A program made the translations under genes and the position numbers. The notes under the pieces are model-generated. The model was given only the letters and a program-made list of their open reading frames with translations. It did not search any database and was not told the origin of the DNA. A stretch of DNA of 57,418 nt from Pelagophyceae sp. CCMP2097 (lineage: Eukaryota; Sar; Pelagophyceae): NCBI GenBank assembly GCA_026770575.1, contig MU657209.1, positions 1 to 57,418 on the forward strand, written 5' to 3'. Positions 39,815 to 51,380 of the stretch are shown here, in pieces. Positions within the stretch are counted from its first letter, which is position 1; each line of letters opens with the position of its first letter.

Positions 39815-42800
39815 CTAGTCCTGCGCGGGCAGCACGGTGATCTTGAAGTCGTACTCTTGGTCGCACCCTAAAAAGGAATCGCACATAAAGTACAGCATCA
39901 AGTCGTGTTCCCCCGGCTCCGTCGGCGCGATGAAGTCGAGCTGCAACTCGGCGCGCGCCTGGACCGCGACACGCTTGATGGAGAGGAGGTTGTTGTTCTT
40001 GACGTCGGCGACGCAGAGCCACCAGCCCTCCTTTTTCGGGAGCGGGTATCGCGGCGCCTTGACCAGGCCAATGTCCGCCGCTCCTTCATCGACCTCGCGC
40101 TCCAGCGTCACGGTGACGGCGGCGGCGTCTCCCGCGCGAATCGCTTCGGCGTCGGATACGGCGAAGCTGAGCTCGATGTTGGGGTAGTCGTTACAGAAAG
40201 CCGCCACGTCCGCCATCTGTTGCGGGTCCTCCAGCGCCAAGCACTTGGTCCGGATTTCGTCGTCCAACCCAAGAATGTCGAAGACGCCCTCGACCTCGAC
40301 GCCCGCCTCCTTGAAGCGGTCCAAAGTGTCCAAGTCGACGTGCGGCACTTGTAAAAGCGGCGAGTCCGTGGACCACACACCTTGCACGACCATTTGGCAG
40401 AGCTCCATTGCCGCCAGCGCCGGGACGAGCCAGCCGTTGGAGGAGATGACGTCCACCAAAGCTTGTAAAAGCCGCACGGCGTCTCGCAAAGCGGCGTCGC
40501 GGTCGGAGCGGAGCTCGGTGGACAGCGGCGCGCGAGAGAAGTGCGACTGCAACAAAAGCATCGCTTTGAGGTGCGGGTCCGTGAACTTGGCGCCGTCGGG
40601 GACCTTGTGTTTCGAGTGCGCCGCCAGCCTCTGCAGCGGCTTCTCCTCGCCCTGGCGCGTCGGCAGGGAAGCGTATTCCGACGCATTGGCAAGGATCTCA
40701 AGTAAAGCCGCCACTTTCGACTTCTTCGCCACCGACGAGGCGAACAACTCCACCGTCGTGTACGCGATGCAGTAGTACGCGCCGATCATGCCCAGGTTCA
40801 ACGGCGCGATGTCCATCTCGTCGGCTACGGCGATGCACCTCGACTCCTCCAAGTCGGAGATCACGCCTTCCACCAGTTCGGACAAGTGGTCCGAGACGTG
40901 GCGGTGCGTCGACCCCTGCAAGTCGTAGAAATTCGGGTTCATGGCCAGCCTGCGGTAGTACAAAGTCCAGGTCAAGTAGTCTACCGCGTCCTGCTTGTTC
41001 TCGATCGTCTTGGTCACCACCTCGGCGTTCATGTGGTCGTGCAGGAAGTGGTCCAGCCGAGACTCCACCGGCAAAGGCTCGTAGAGCAGGCGCTTCAGGT
41101 ACTCCTTCTTCGGAGTGTGGCAAAAAACGGCACATTTCGAATCCGAGTCGACGCCCGCGCGGCCAGTCTTGCCAATCATCTCCAAGAGGTCCGTCACCGG
41201 GTAGTCGACGTAGCGGTGCTCGCGGCCGTCGTACGCTTCCGTGCCCATGACGACGACGAGGTGGGCGGTCAAGGCGACGTCCCAGCACGCGGCCGCGGGC
41301 ATGACCAAAACCCAGACGCGCCCGGCGCGGTACTCGGCCCGCACCGTCTTCGCGTCCGAGGCGCACAGTCCGGCGTGGTAAAACGCGACGCCCTGGGCCA
41401 GCGTCTGCTTTAAAGCGACGTCTCGCAACTCTAAAAGCTCGACCTGCTCGGCCGTGCGGACGTACTTGTCGCGGCCACCCCCGGCCTTGTTCGCCGCCAC
41501 GTCCGCCAAAGCGTGGGCCATGATGTCAATGGCCGTGAGCTGGCACTGCTTGCGCGACGGCACAAAGGCGATGGTCGGGAGGTCAGGGGCGTGGCGCGCG
41601 ATCACGCCGTAAAGCACTTTCCCCATGGCCAAAAGCCTCGACGCAAAGTGCGGCGTGTCGAACGAGTGCAGGAACAGCTCTAAAGGGATGGGCCGCACGT
41701 TGGAGTGGAAGGAAAAGGTCGAGGCGTGCGGGCAGCCGAGCCAGTCTCCGACGTCCTTTGCGTCAGCCAACGAAGACGCCAGCCCGACGACGCGCGGAGG
41801 CGCCTCGAGCTGCGACGACATGTAGCGCATGCGCGAGACGACGACCTCTAAAGTCGGTCCTTCCGCGCCCTCGGCCGTGCCGACGCAGTGCAAGTCGTCT
41901 GCGATGAACAACGAGACTCTTTGGACGGCCTTGCGCTGCTTCCAGCGGCGCGAGAGCACGTCCCACTTGGCCGCCGTGCAGACGGCGATCTGCGCCGTGT
42001 TCAAAGCCTTTAAGTCTTCAGCGACGTCGCCGCAAAGCTCGACGACGTGAGCGCCCAAGCGTTCGCCAAATTTCTCCTTCCACTCGGCCAGCCTCTGCCG
42101 CACCGCCGCCTGCTTGGGCGCCACGTACACAATGGCGCCGGAGATGTGCTTCTTCTCGCCCGCGGCGGCGCGGAGGACGAGCTCCTTTTTCAACTGCCGC
42201 AAGATGGCAAACTCAGCGCAGACGAGCCGGCCCGACCCCGCCGGGGCGCAGACGAGCACGTTGTCGTCCTGCTCGTAGAGCGAGGCAAACGTCTGCGTCT
42301 GGATCGGGTTGAAGTGCGTCAGCGGCGGCGCGGCCATGTGGTCGTCGCTCGCGCCGGGCGAACCCAGCGCGTAAACGCGCTCAAAGGCCTTGTGCGCCAG
42401 CGCCGACACTGGCAAAGGCTGCAGATCCAGCAGCTCCGTGTGCGGCGGGTACTTGCGCGGGAGGACGAGGTGGCGGAACGAGATGGGCAGCGTCGCGGTG
42501 GAGTGGAGCCACCGATCGGAGACCACTTTTAAAAAGTACTGCGGCGGGAGCGGGTCCGAGATTGGAATCGCAAACACGACCGTGTGCTCCTCCTCGGCGT
42601 ACTGCGCGCGCAGCTGCCACGGCTCGTGGTGCAGGATCGTCTCGCCGTCGACGTCTTCCACGATGATGTGGAACGTTTGAGAGTGCTCGTGCACCTAGAC
42701 GCAATTGATTCAAATCCATCCTCGGGGGTCTCAACCTCACCTTTGGGTCCCACTGGAAGTCGGGCGTGATGACGAGCTCGACTCTGAGCAGCGCCCGCGA

Positions 42801-45800
42801 GACGGGCTGCACGTGCGCCGACAACTCGACGCGCGGGATCTGGTGGACGAGGCGGTGCAGCGTCTTGCCCATCTTTGGGAGCTTGACGAGCTCGGCCAAA
42901 TCCTGCGGCTTCAAATCATAGTAGCGGTCCCAGGCGATCTCCTTCTTCTCCAGCTTGCGCACAATCGTCTCCGGCACGCCCTTGAACTGGCGCAGAGGCG
43001 ACTGCGAGAGCCAGAGACGACGTTCGCACATTTTGCACAAATCCAACGCCTTGGAAGCAATCGCGGCCCACTTCCGCCTGAGCGCGATCTCGAAGATGGC
43101 GCGGCAGAGGCGGTTCGCGGACTGGCGCACAAAGGTCATGTCCGCCACGAGCGCAAAGCCCTCGAGCTTCAAATTCGAGATGTACGCCTGCAGCAGCGCG
43201 TTGATCTTTGCACTGGGCTCGTCCATAGACTCCTTGATCGGAATCGGGACGCGCGTCGCCAGCTTCTGCAGCTCCAGCTTCTCCTCTTCTCGGACGTGGA
43301 TGTGCTTGAATTCGCCGGAGAAGGAAAAAAGGCGGAAGAGCTCAATATCGGACAAAGTCGGCTTCAAATGCTCGTTGTACGTGGCCATCGAGGCGTAGGA
43401 GACGTAGTAGTGCGCGGAGACGCGGCCCAGCGCCGTGATCTGGAAGGCGCCCGTCTTGCGGTCGTACTTGATGAGATTGTGCCGATCGAGAGTCGTGGCG
43501 GCCGTGTGCGCCAGGTCGATGCGGTGCTGGAGTAAAGAAGCGTCGTCGTTCAAGGCGCCGGCGGGGACGCCGTAGCGCGCCGGGTTGCGGAGCATGCGCG
43601 TGTAGAGGTACGTGTACGCCAGCCAGTCTGCGGCGTCCTTGAGGTTGGTCACCGAACCCATCTCGATCTCGGCGTTCAAATTATCTGGCAAGTGTTTGAT
43701 CATCTGCGACTCCACGGGCAGCTGCTGGTTCATCAGCGAGAGGTAGAACTGCAGCTCCGAGTGCTGCGTGATGATGATGCCCTCGCCCTCGGAATCGAAC
43801 TGCGGCCGGCCCGCGCGGCCCATCATCTGCACAACGTCCAGAGGCGACAGCTCGACCCAGGCGCCCTTCTCCGGCGAGTAGATCTGCGTCCCCTTGATGA
43901 TGACGGTGTGCGCCGGCAAGTTGACGCCCCAGGCCAGCGTCGCGGTGGAGACAAGGACCTGAATGTGCTTGTCCGAAAATAAATCCTCCACCAAGTTGCG
44001 GTCCGCGCGGGCCATGCCCGCGTGGTGGATCGCAAAGCCGTAGGGCAGCAGGTCCTTTAAAGCCTCGGACTTGGCCGTCTCGCACTCTTCGGCGAGGATC
44101 TCGCGCGTGGCAGAGTCCTCTCGGATGAACTGGCCGATGGTGTCGCCGTGCAGCGCCAGGTCGCGGATGGCCGTGGCGGTCTTGACCGTCTCGGCGCGCG
44201 AGTGGACGAAGATCAAGACCTGGTTCTTCCCCGCTTGATGCAATACTTTTTCGTAGCAAATTTGGTTCATCATTTGAAATCTCTTGATCGCCTTCTTCTC
44301 CCCGACGCCGATGTACTGCTGCTGCAGCGGCACCGGCCGGAACGAATTGTCGAAGAAGAACATGCCCGTCTCCGGCTTCACGCGCAGCAGAGCGGCCACG
44401 TCCTGGTAATTCGGCAGCGTCGCCGACAGCCCAACCAACCGAACCGCGTCCTGCGTCTGCTCCACCTGCCGGATCGTCCGCGCGATGATCGACTCCAGCA
44501 CCGCGCCGCGGTCGTCGTGGAGTAAATGGATCTCGTCGATGATGATGAGGCGCACGAGCTGCGTGTACGCGCGGTCGCCGCCCTTGCGAGTGACGATGTC
44601 CCACTTCTCGGGAGTCGTCACGATGACCTGCGTCTCCGTGATCTGCTGGTACGTCAGCGACTGGTCGCCGGAGAGCTCGCGCACGACCATGCCGAACTTC
44701 TCCAAGCGTTTGGAGAAGTTCAGGACGCACTCCTGGACCAAAGCCTTCATCGGCGCCACGTAGACAATCTTAAAGGCCGAAGTGTCGATCTTGCCCGTCT
44801 CCGCGTCGCGGTACGCGGCCATGGTGTTGAGCATGCAGAGCACAGCGCAATTCGTCTTGCCCGCGCCCGTCGGCGCGCAGAGCAAAATGTTCTCAGACGA
44901 TTCCAACGCCGTAGGCCGGATCTTCGACTGGATCGTGTTCAGCGTCTTCATGCCTTCAAACGCCGGCTGCACCCACTCCGGCAGCGACGAGATGGGCGTC
45001 AGCGGGATGCTGTGCGTGCCGCCCGTCTTCAACAGCGCGGGCACGTGCACCTCTTCATAACCCTTCTTCTGCGCGCGCCAAGATTTGGGAGGCAGCTCGC
45101 AGACCTTGTTCGACATGTAGTGGCCGCCCTGCGCAAAGGATAAGGCGTCTAAGTCTAAAATCTCGCCCGCCTTGACAGGGCCGCCCGGCACCAAACGCTC
45201 CGCCGAAGCGCCGGATTCGGCCACCTTGCCGCGCTTGTCCGCGAAGCGGTCCTGGAACGCGGCGGCGCCGCCCGTCGCCGCCGGGCCGAGGACGAGGCCC
45301 TTGTTCTTCGGCAGCGACGACGCCGTGCCGGAAAAGGTAGACTTCTGCGCCTCCAAAGTGTCCCTCGACTCCTGCTCTGTCACCTGCACACCCGCCAGCC
45401 TTCCAAGGCCGATGGCCTCGCGGCGCGTGCGCGAGGCAAAGTCGGCCGCGCGGTCCTGGGCCCACGTTTCGGCAGTGCCCGTTTGCCTCAAAGCCTCTAA
45501 AATGGCCGCCCCGCCCCCAGCCACGTCCAGCATCATCGACTGCTCCACTTCCGCGCGCGCCTCGTCGGACTGCGCCTGCTTCAGGCGCGTGCAGTACAAG
45601 ATGCGCCAGCGGTTGCGCATCAGGCGCTTGATGAAGTCGAACTTGTCGTAATCGAGTAACATGACCAGCTTGTTCTCGCACTCTCGCTCGTCGCCCCCCG
45701 CCGCCCCGAGAATGTCCAAAACGTCGCCGGCCATCTTGGAGGTCATGTTCGCGTCGTCGTAGAAGCCGCCGAGGCCGCGCTGCAGCCAGTGCGCGTCGAT

Positions 45801-47027
45801 GGCGTGGACATGTAAAAGTTCTTCCGCGGCCTCGTCCGCCTCGGCCATCAACTCCTCGTCGTCCTCGACGCCCGTGCGCACGGCGGACGTGTGCGCCGCC
45901 TCGACGCCGCGCTGCGCGTCGTCGTCCTCCTCTTCGGATTGGACCTCGTCCATGTCGTCCTCAGAAGCCTCCTCGTCCTCGTCGAAAACCACCGCGACGC
46001 CCATCTCCTCGTCCATCTTGTCGCCCTCGTCCCCGGCGTCGGCCCGCACGGCCCCGGAAACGCCAAAGTCCGTGATCTGCACGCCCAAAGAGACGAGGCT
46101 GGAGTACTTCTCCGCGAGAGAGGCGCCGACGAGCTTTTCGATCTCCACGCGGCGGTCGGCGCTTTTCAACTTGTCGTCCTTCAAAATGTAAAGCACCTCC
46201 TCCGCGGCGCCGCGCAAGACGTCCGCCGGGACGTCGCCCATGAGGCCGTGGACGGCGGAGAGGACGCCCTCGTAGGCGGACCGGCACTCCTTGGTCTTGG
46301 GGACATACGTCACCGCCTCCAGCTCCGCACTCCCGGCGAGGACGTTGGACGCCTTATCTCGAGCGCGCTTCTTGCGCTTCTCCTCCTGCCGAGACCCGTC
46401 GCGCTCGCGCTTCTCGCGCTGGTCCTTGGCCTTCACCAATTTCTCCGTCCTAGAGGGGCGCAGTTGAGGCGTCTGCGAAACTGCATCCTTTGAAAATGAC
46501 GGCAAAGAAATGGTTCGGAGAATGTAGGAAATGTGGTTCATCAGGTCGCGGCGCGCCGCGTTTCCGCAACGCCTCGCTCAGTGATTTTGATAGAAAAAGT
46601 GTTCTTCGTCACGACCATCGGCTTTCAAAACTCGTTCGGCGCTGCATCGTGCAGGTCGGGCGGCTTGACGCGGCCGACCTTGTCGCCCATCTTGGTGGTG
46701 CCGAACTTGCCGTGCAGCGACTCGACTTCGCCCGTCGGCTCATCCGAGCCTACGAGACCGCGCCGTCGACCCAACAATCTCCGCAAACGCGCGCGCGATG
46801 CTTTAGACCGGAGAGTATGCATCCGAGCGCGCGCTTTTAAGCACGCGCACGAGCGCCTCTCCGCGCATCCGCACGCAGCGCCTCAGTTGGATTTTGACTC
46901 TTCGTCTCCGCTCTTGAAAACGACGCCGCCTCAAACGTCGTCGTCGGCTGTCGCGGTCGGCCTCGAGGACCAAGTTGGAGTTGGCCCGGTACTCATACTG
47001 CCGGTTTCTGGCGAATTCCTCCGCCAT
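39815..47027 (-). CDS. BRR2: BRR2 / SNRNP200, spliceosomal Ski2-type RNA helicase
   Basis: Unwinds U4/U6 RNA to activate the spliceosome, as part of U5 snRNP. Four exons: 47027-46937, 46749-46670, 46472-42741 and 42694-39815, about 2,260 residues. The N-terminus is diagnostic: RQYEYRANSNLVLEADR, then DEPTGEVESLHGKFGTTKMG. Cassette 1 is intact: APTGAGKTN (Walker A, near 590), IIDEIHLLHDDRG, GLSATLPN, TLAWGVNLPAHTVIIKGTQ, QMMGRAGRPQFD, followed by a Sec63-type domain. Cassette 2 is degenerate: APAGSGRLVCAE lacks the Walker A lysine, and IADDLHCVG and MIGKTGRAG replace canonical motifs. Two exons hold almost all of the protein, in contrast with the intron-rich small genes nearby. The second and third splice sites rest on phase and family fit. 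Confidence 0.96.
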
Positions 47028-47186
47028 GGTGCCCGCGCGCCCCCTTGGCTAAAGGGGTTGGCGAGGAGCGTCGTGTCTGTTCAGATGCTTTCGGCGAGCG
47101 CACTGGATGACGGCCCTCATGGGGACTGTCTAGGGATCCCTACAAGTGTAGAAAGCTCGTCCCATCGCAACTCGTCTCGAGTGTGG

Positions 47187-49555
47187 TTACGTGAGGTCGA
47201 CGACGTCGTCGTTCGCCCGGCGCGCGGGCGGCGGGCTCGTGAGGTCCATCACACTGGCGCTCCCGTCGGAGTCGTACGCGTCCGTCTCGTCGTCGGCCCG
47301 CGGCGGCGGTCGTTCTTGCGGTTGGCGCGCCGGCGACGGCGGTCGTGCGTGCGGTTGGTTCGCGGCCTTGTTCGATTGGGTGGGGCCGCCAGCATAGGGG
47401 TCGTAGTCGAGGAAGTCGTCGTCGCTGTCATCAAACGCCAGCACCTTGGACCCCATGGGCGGCCTTTGAGACGGCGGCCGCTGCTTCGACGCCGTCTTCG
47501 GCGCTGTCGCGGGCGTGCGCGGACGCGCCGCCTCGGGGGGTGCCGCGGCTGGCGAAAAGTATGACCGGATGTCGGCTGGCTGCGCGCCCGCCGGTGCCTC
47601 GGGGCCGCAAATGTCGCCGAGGCCCGTGGGCCGCGTCCACTCGCTCGTCGGCGGCGCGTCGCCGCAGGCGCACCAGCCGCGGTCGTGCGCCTTTGCGTGG
47701 AGCGCCGTCGCGAGACCGAGGCCTATCCAACAAGTTTCCAAAAGAGGTCCCCCGAGCCTTGAAAAGACTGACCCGAGTCGGCGTCGTCGGCGGCTTCCGT
47801 GAGGATGTACTTTCGGCCCTTGACGCACTGGGCGATTGGCGGCTGCGTCTTGCAGAATTTCGAGTTGACCACGGACCATCCGTCATAGTCTGTTCCACCT
47901 TTGTCGTACAACGAGACCTTTGCAATCCCACACTGCTCGGCCTCGCGCATGAGCTCCTCCGACGTCGCGCCGGCCTTGACGGCGCCGGGCCGCGACCGGC
48001 GCTCGAATCTTTCCATCGCGCAAAGTAAAGCCATGCCGCACGTCCGGTCCGCCGGGACGTAGGCGCGGTCGTCGCCGCGCGGCGCTCGAGCCTTGCGCCG
48101 AGCGAGGAGCCACGGCTGCGGCACTTCTCCCGCGACGAGGCGAGCCACGAGCTCGGGTTTCGTGCCCGCGACGGCCTCGCCCGTCGCGGCGCAGAGGGCC
48201 TTGAGCTGCGCCCCACTGAGCTTGGCGAGCCGCGCGGAATCGCGCGCCAGCCATAAGCGCGCGTGGTCGCGCGGGACGGCGCCGGCGTCCGCGGCGCGCT
48301 TCTTTTTCGGTGACGCCTCGGGCGGCGGCGGCGCGTCGTGGAAGAAGTCTTCGTCGTCGGAGGCGGCGCGCCGCCGTCGCGTCGGCGTGAGCGGGGCCGT
48401 TGGCTCCTCGCGTTTGCGGCATTCGCGATACATTAAAGCGAGCTGGCGCACCGTGTCGCGAAGGTCCTTTGTTCTTCGTATTTCGCACGTCGAAGCGCGG
48501 GCGCTTACAGCCGCCTCGACTTGGTCCACCGTCGGGTTGCGGCAGCGGCCGACGCCGCGGCAGCCGCAGCCGCAGGCAGTGTGGACGAACCTGCGCGCGT
48601 CGCCTTCGACAATGTAAATAATGCGCGTCGGGGCGTCATTCCGTAAATCCCACGAGGCCTTGGTCTGCCGCATCGCGGCGTGCTGCGCATCCCAGCGACC
48701 GTCGCGCATCGACTCTGCGAGGTCGCAGATTTCTTTTCGCTCGATTATGATCGGGCAGAGAAGCGTCTCATCCACGCCCGCGCCGCCGGCCTTCTGGAAG
48801 ACGTAGTCGCCGAGGCCCGTGCGGAGTGTTTGGGCGCGGAAGGGCACCGCCTCGTCCTTCAAGAACTTTGAGAGGCCTTCGAGGCCGCCGCGCGCGTCGC
48901 CGCCGCGCTCGCGCGTGTCGACGACAAGGACGACCGACGCATCGCCGCCGCCGGCCCACTCGTGGAGCGGCCCGCGGCGGTGGCCGCCGTTGCCGATTCG
49001 CTCTTCGGCGAGGTCGCGCGCCTTCCAACGGCCCTCCTCCGTCAACTCGAAGACGTGGCCGCCGGCTGAAGCTTTGCGCTGCCGCCGCTTGACCCATTTG
49101 CGCGTCTCCAGCGGCGCCAGCTGCGCCCAGGCCACGCAGCAGCCCGGGTGCTGCGCGATCTCCGCCAAAGGCCGGAACGACCGGCCCTCTTCGAGCTTCA
49201 AAGCCGCAGAGGCTAAAAGTCGGTCCATGGGCACGAGGCCTTGCTCACATGAGCCTTCGAGGTCCACCAGCGCTGAGAGCAGCGCGATTGCGGCGGAGGC
49301 GAAGCGGCCGCGCTGCGTCGCCCTTTCCTCGCCCTTTTCCCCGCCCGCGCGGAGCACCACCGCGACAGCGTCGCCGACGCCGTGGCAGCGCTGCGCCTGC
49401 GATACGTTCATCAGCGGCCGGTCCTCGACGGCAATGTTGACGAGGGCGGTGACGAGGGCGCGGCGCCTATGGTCCTCGTGCGCCGCAGACCGCAGCGAGG
49501 AGGCCGCGTCCCATAGAGTGCGCGCGAACTCGTCGCGCAAGTCGACGTGCGACAT
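47187..49555 (-). CDS. MUS81: MUS81-type structure-specific endonuclease with SAP motif
   Basis: Two exons, 49555-47773 and 47722-47187, phase-consistent across a 50-nt intron, about 772 residues. The N-terminus has a helix-hairpin-helix-like region (MNVSQAQRCHGVGDAVAVVL) and a winged-helix-like segment. The XPF/MUS81 nuclease core is complete: VVDTRERGG, GLGDYVFQ, IIIERKEICDLAESMRDGRW and RIIYIVEGD, containing the catalytic Asp/Glu/Arg/Lys residues. Further on, SARLAKLSGAQLKALCAATG with GTKPELVARL looks like a SAP DNA-binding motif, not usual in MUS81. The tail is disordered, with WCACGD, ADIRSYFSP (PIP-like but without Gln) and two SUMO-interaction-like ends, VMDLT and VVDLT at the C-terminus. 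MUS81 cuts branched DNA at stalled forks with an EME1-type partner, not seen in this window. Confidence 0.9.
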
Positions 49556-49976
49556 TCAAGCAGGCAGCGGGCGGCCTACACACGAAGCGTCGGGGTGCTT
49601 TACACACGAAGCGTCGGGGGTGCAGGGCGAGTCGCACGGCGGGGAAGCCCGGAGGCGCGCCCCGCCGGATTCGAGATCGCCGATAGGGGGAGATTCACGC
49701 ACTGCTTCCGACGAGCCGTGCGCTCGAAACCGCCCCGTCGACGTCGCTCGCCGCGCTTCGGAACCGTCTTTCAAGTTCTGGGTTTTCGTGTGAAAATCGC
49801 CAAAGCAGCTGTTTCCGTGATAAGGGCCATGGACCCTTTCTGTCTTCAGGAGCGCAGCGAGACCTTCCTCGTCTTCCGCTCGGGGCCTCGACGCCCGATG
49901 CAGGCATCCGGGTTCACGCCCGATGCAGGCAATCGGGTTTAATTTGTAGCCCGGGAGGGCTCCTCGGCGGTCGTCG
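49556..49976. other. Intergenic region with two tandem duplications
   Basis: TACACACGAAGCGTCGGGG occurs at 49577-49595 and 49601-49619. A 25-base unit starting ACGCCCGATGCAGGCA occurs at 49891 and 49916. No gene is recognised. It probably contains the MUS81 promoter and the 3' end of the methyltransferase gene. Confidence 0.6.
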
Positions 49977-51164
49977 TCATTGGCGGCGCGTGAAGTGGAT
50001 GAGTTCGATGGGATGCGTCGACGGTAGATAGGCCTTGTCGAAGCCGGCGGCGGCCATCGACGAAAGGAACGGCTCCACGCCGTCGTCGCCTGCGAGGAGA
50101 GGGTCACACATTGAGAGTAGCAGGCGCGGGGCCGCACCGTTCTTGACGTGTCGCCGCTCGAGCGAGAGGAGGACGTGCGACTCGGCACCGGCGAGGCCGT
50201 CGATCGCCTCCACGAGCGCCACCCACGACTCGCCGTAGAGCGGGATGTAGACGCAGTCGCAGCAGATGATCAAATCGAACGGCGCGCCGGCCGTGATCTG
50301 CGGAGGAGCGCCGTCGTCGAAGATGCTCCACTCTCGACAACGGCATGCGAAGGTGGCGCACCTCGTCGCGGAGCGCTTTCGCGCCTTGGGCGGACCAGGA
50401 GAACTCGCGGACGTCGACGCGCGCGCCGCCGGCCGCAAAGTTGGATTCCACGTTGCGCTCCAGCAAGCTCACGAGGCTCTCTTGCTCCTACGGTGACGCC
50501 AGGAGTGGTCGTCGCCTCCAGACCAGGAGCCAGACGAAGAGCACCTACCGTGAGCACGACGCGACCGGCGCCGAGGCGGGCGCAGACCATGCCGGGCACC
50601 CCGAGGCCGCAGCCCAGTTCAATCACCGTCGTTTCCGCGCCAAACGGCACGAGCGGCGGCTGCGCCTATCCGCGCGTCCAAAGGAGCGCCGCTCTGGAAC
50701 TCCAAAGAGGCCCCCATGCTTCGACAAACGGACGCGGGAATGTGCGAGTATGGCGGCCTCGACGAGCTTGACGGCGGCGCGCCAGAGGACCGTACCGGCC
50801 CACGAGGCGCCCGAGAAGATGGGCTCGATTGCCTCCGGCGTCATCCGCCTGCGCGCCGCCAAATCGTGCAGGTAGGGGGCAAAAACCCTCTTCGAAGGAC
50901 GTTTGGACGCCGGCCCTTGCTGCGACATTTCGAGCGGAGCCACGCGGTCGCCGCCGTCTGCATCCGTGATGCGGATCTGGAAGTTCGTCTGGCAGATGAC
51001 GCGACCGTGCGGGTCGGTGCACCTGCGACGACGCGTCGCGCAGACGCGGTGTGGTCCTGGGATCCTTTGAGACTGCTTTTTGACGCCGCGATGTGCTCTT
51101 GGCCCTCGATTACCAGCCGGTTCGCCTGCGACTCGGCGGGCTCGTCCGTCTCGATCTCTGCCAT
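49977..51164 (-). CDS. METTL21-like protein methyltransferase
   Basis: A class I methyltransferase of the lysine-methyltransferase group (Methyltransf_16). Recognised parts in order: start MAEIETDEPAESQANRLVIE at 51164; NFQIRITDADGGDRVAP; a pre-core helix FSGASWAGTVLWRAAVKLVE ending at 50734; the SAM loop VIELGCGLGVPGMVCARLGA in exon 50665-50549; EQESLVSLLERNVESNF in the exon that opens at 50487; and FDLIICCDCVYIPLYGESW in the last exon, ending RRQ at 49977. The introns at 50666-50733 (68 nt) and 50488-50548 (61 nt) are clear. The next one, between ALRDE and WSIFDDG, would be only 31 nt. Substrate unknown; relatives modify chaperones or translation factors. The 5' exon boundary near 51020-51070 is not resolved. 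Confidence 0.8.
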
Positions 51165-51380
51165 CCTCCCGTCGATGCAAGCCGTGGAGGCCGGAGGAAG
51201 TGTCACCGTCCGAGTCCCGTGACCCCAGGGTATCGCCGGTCTCGAGCCTTGCACTTTGGCCCCAGCAACGACGCAAGAACACGTTCGAAACACGAAGTAC
51301 GGGTCTCAAGATCGGCCACTGAGATACGGCTGAGGCTATAGGGACTCTTCGATCGGCGCTGTTGTTACGCAGTGCGTGGT

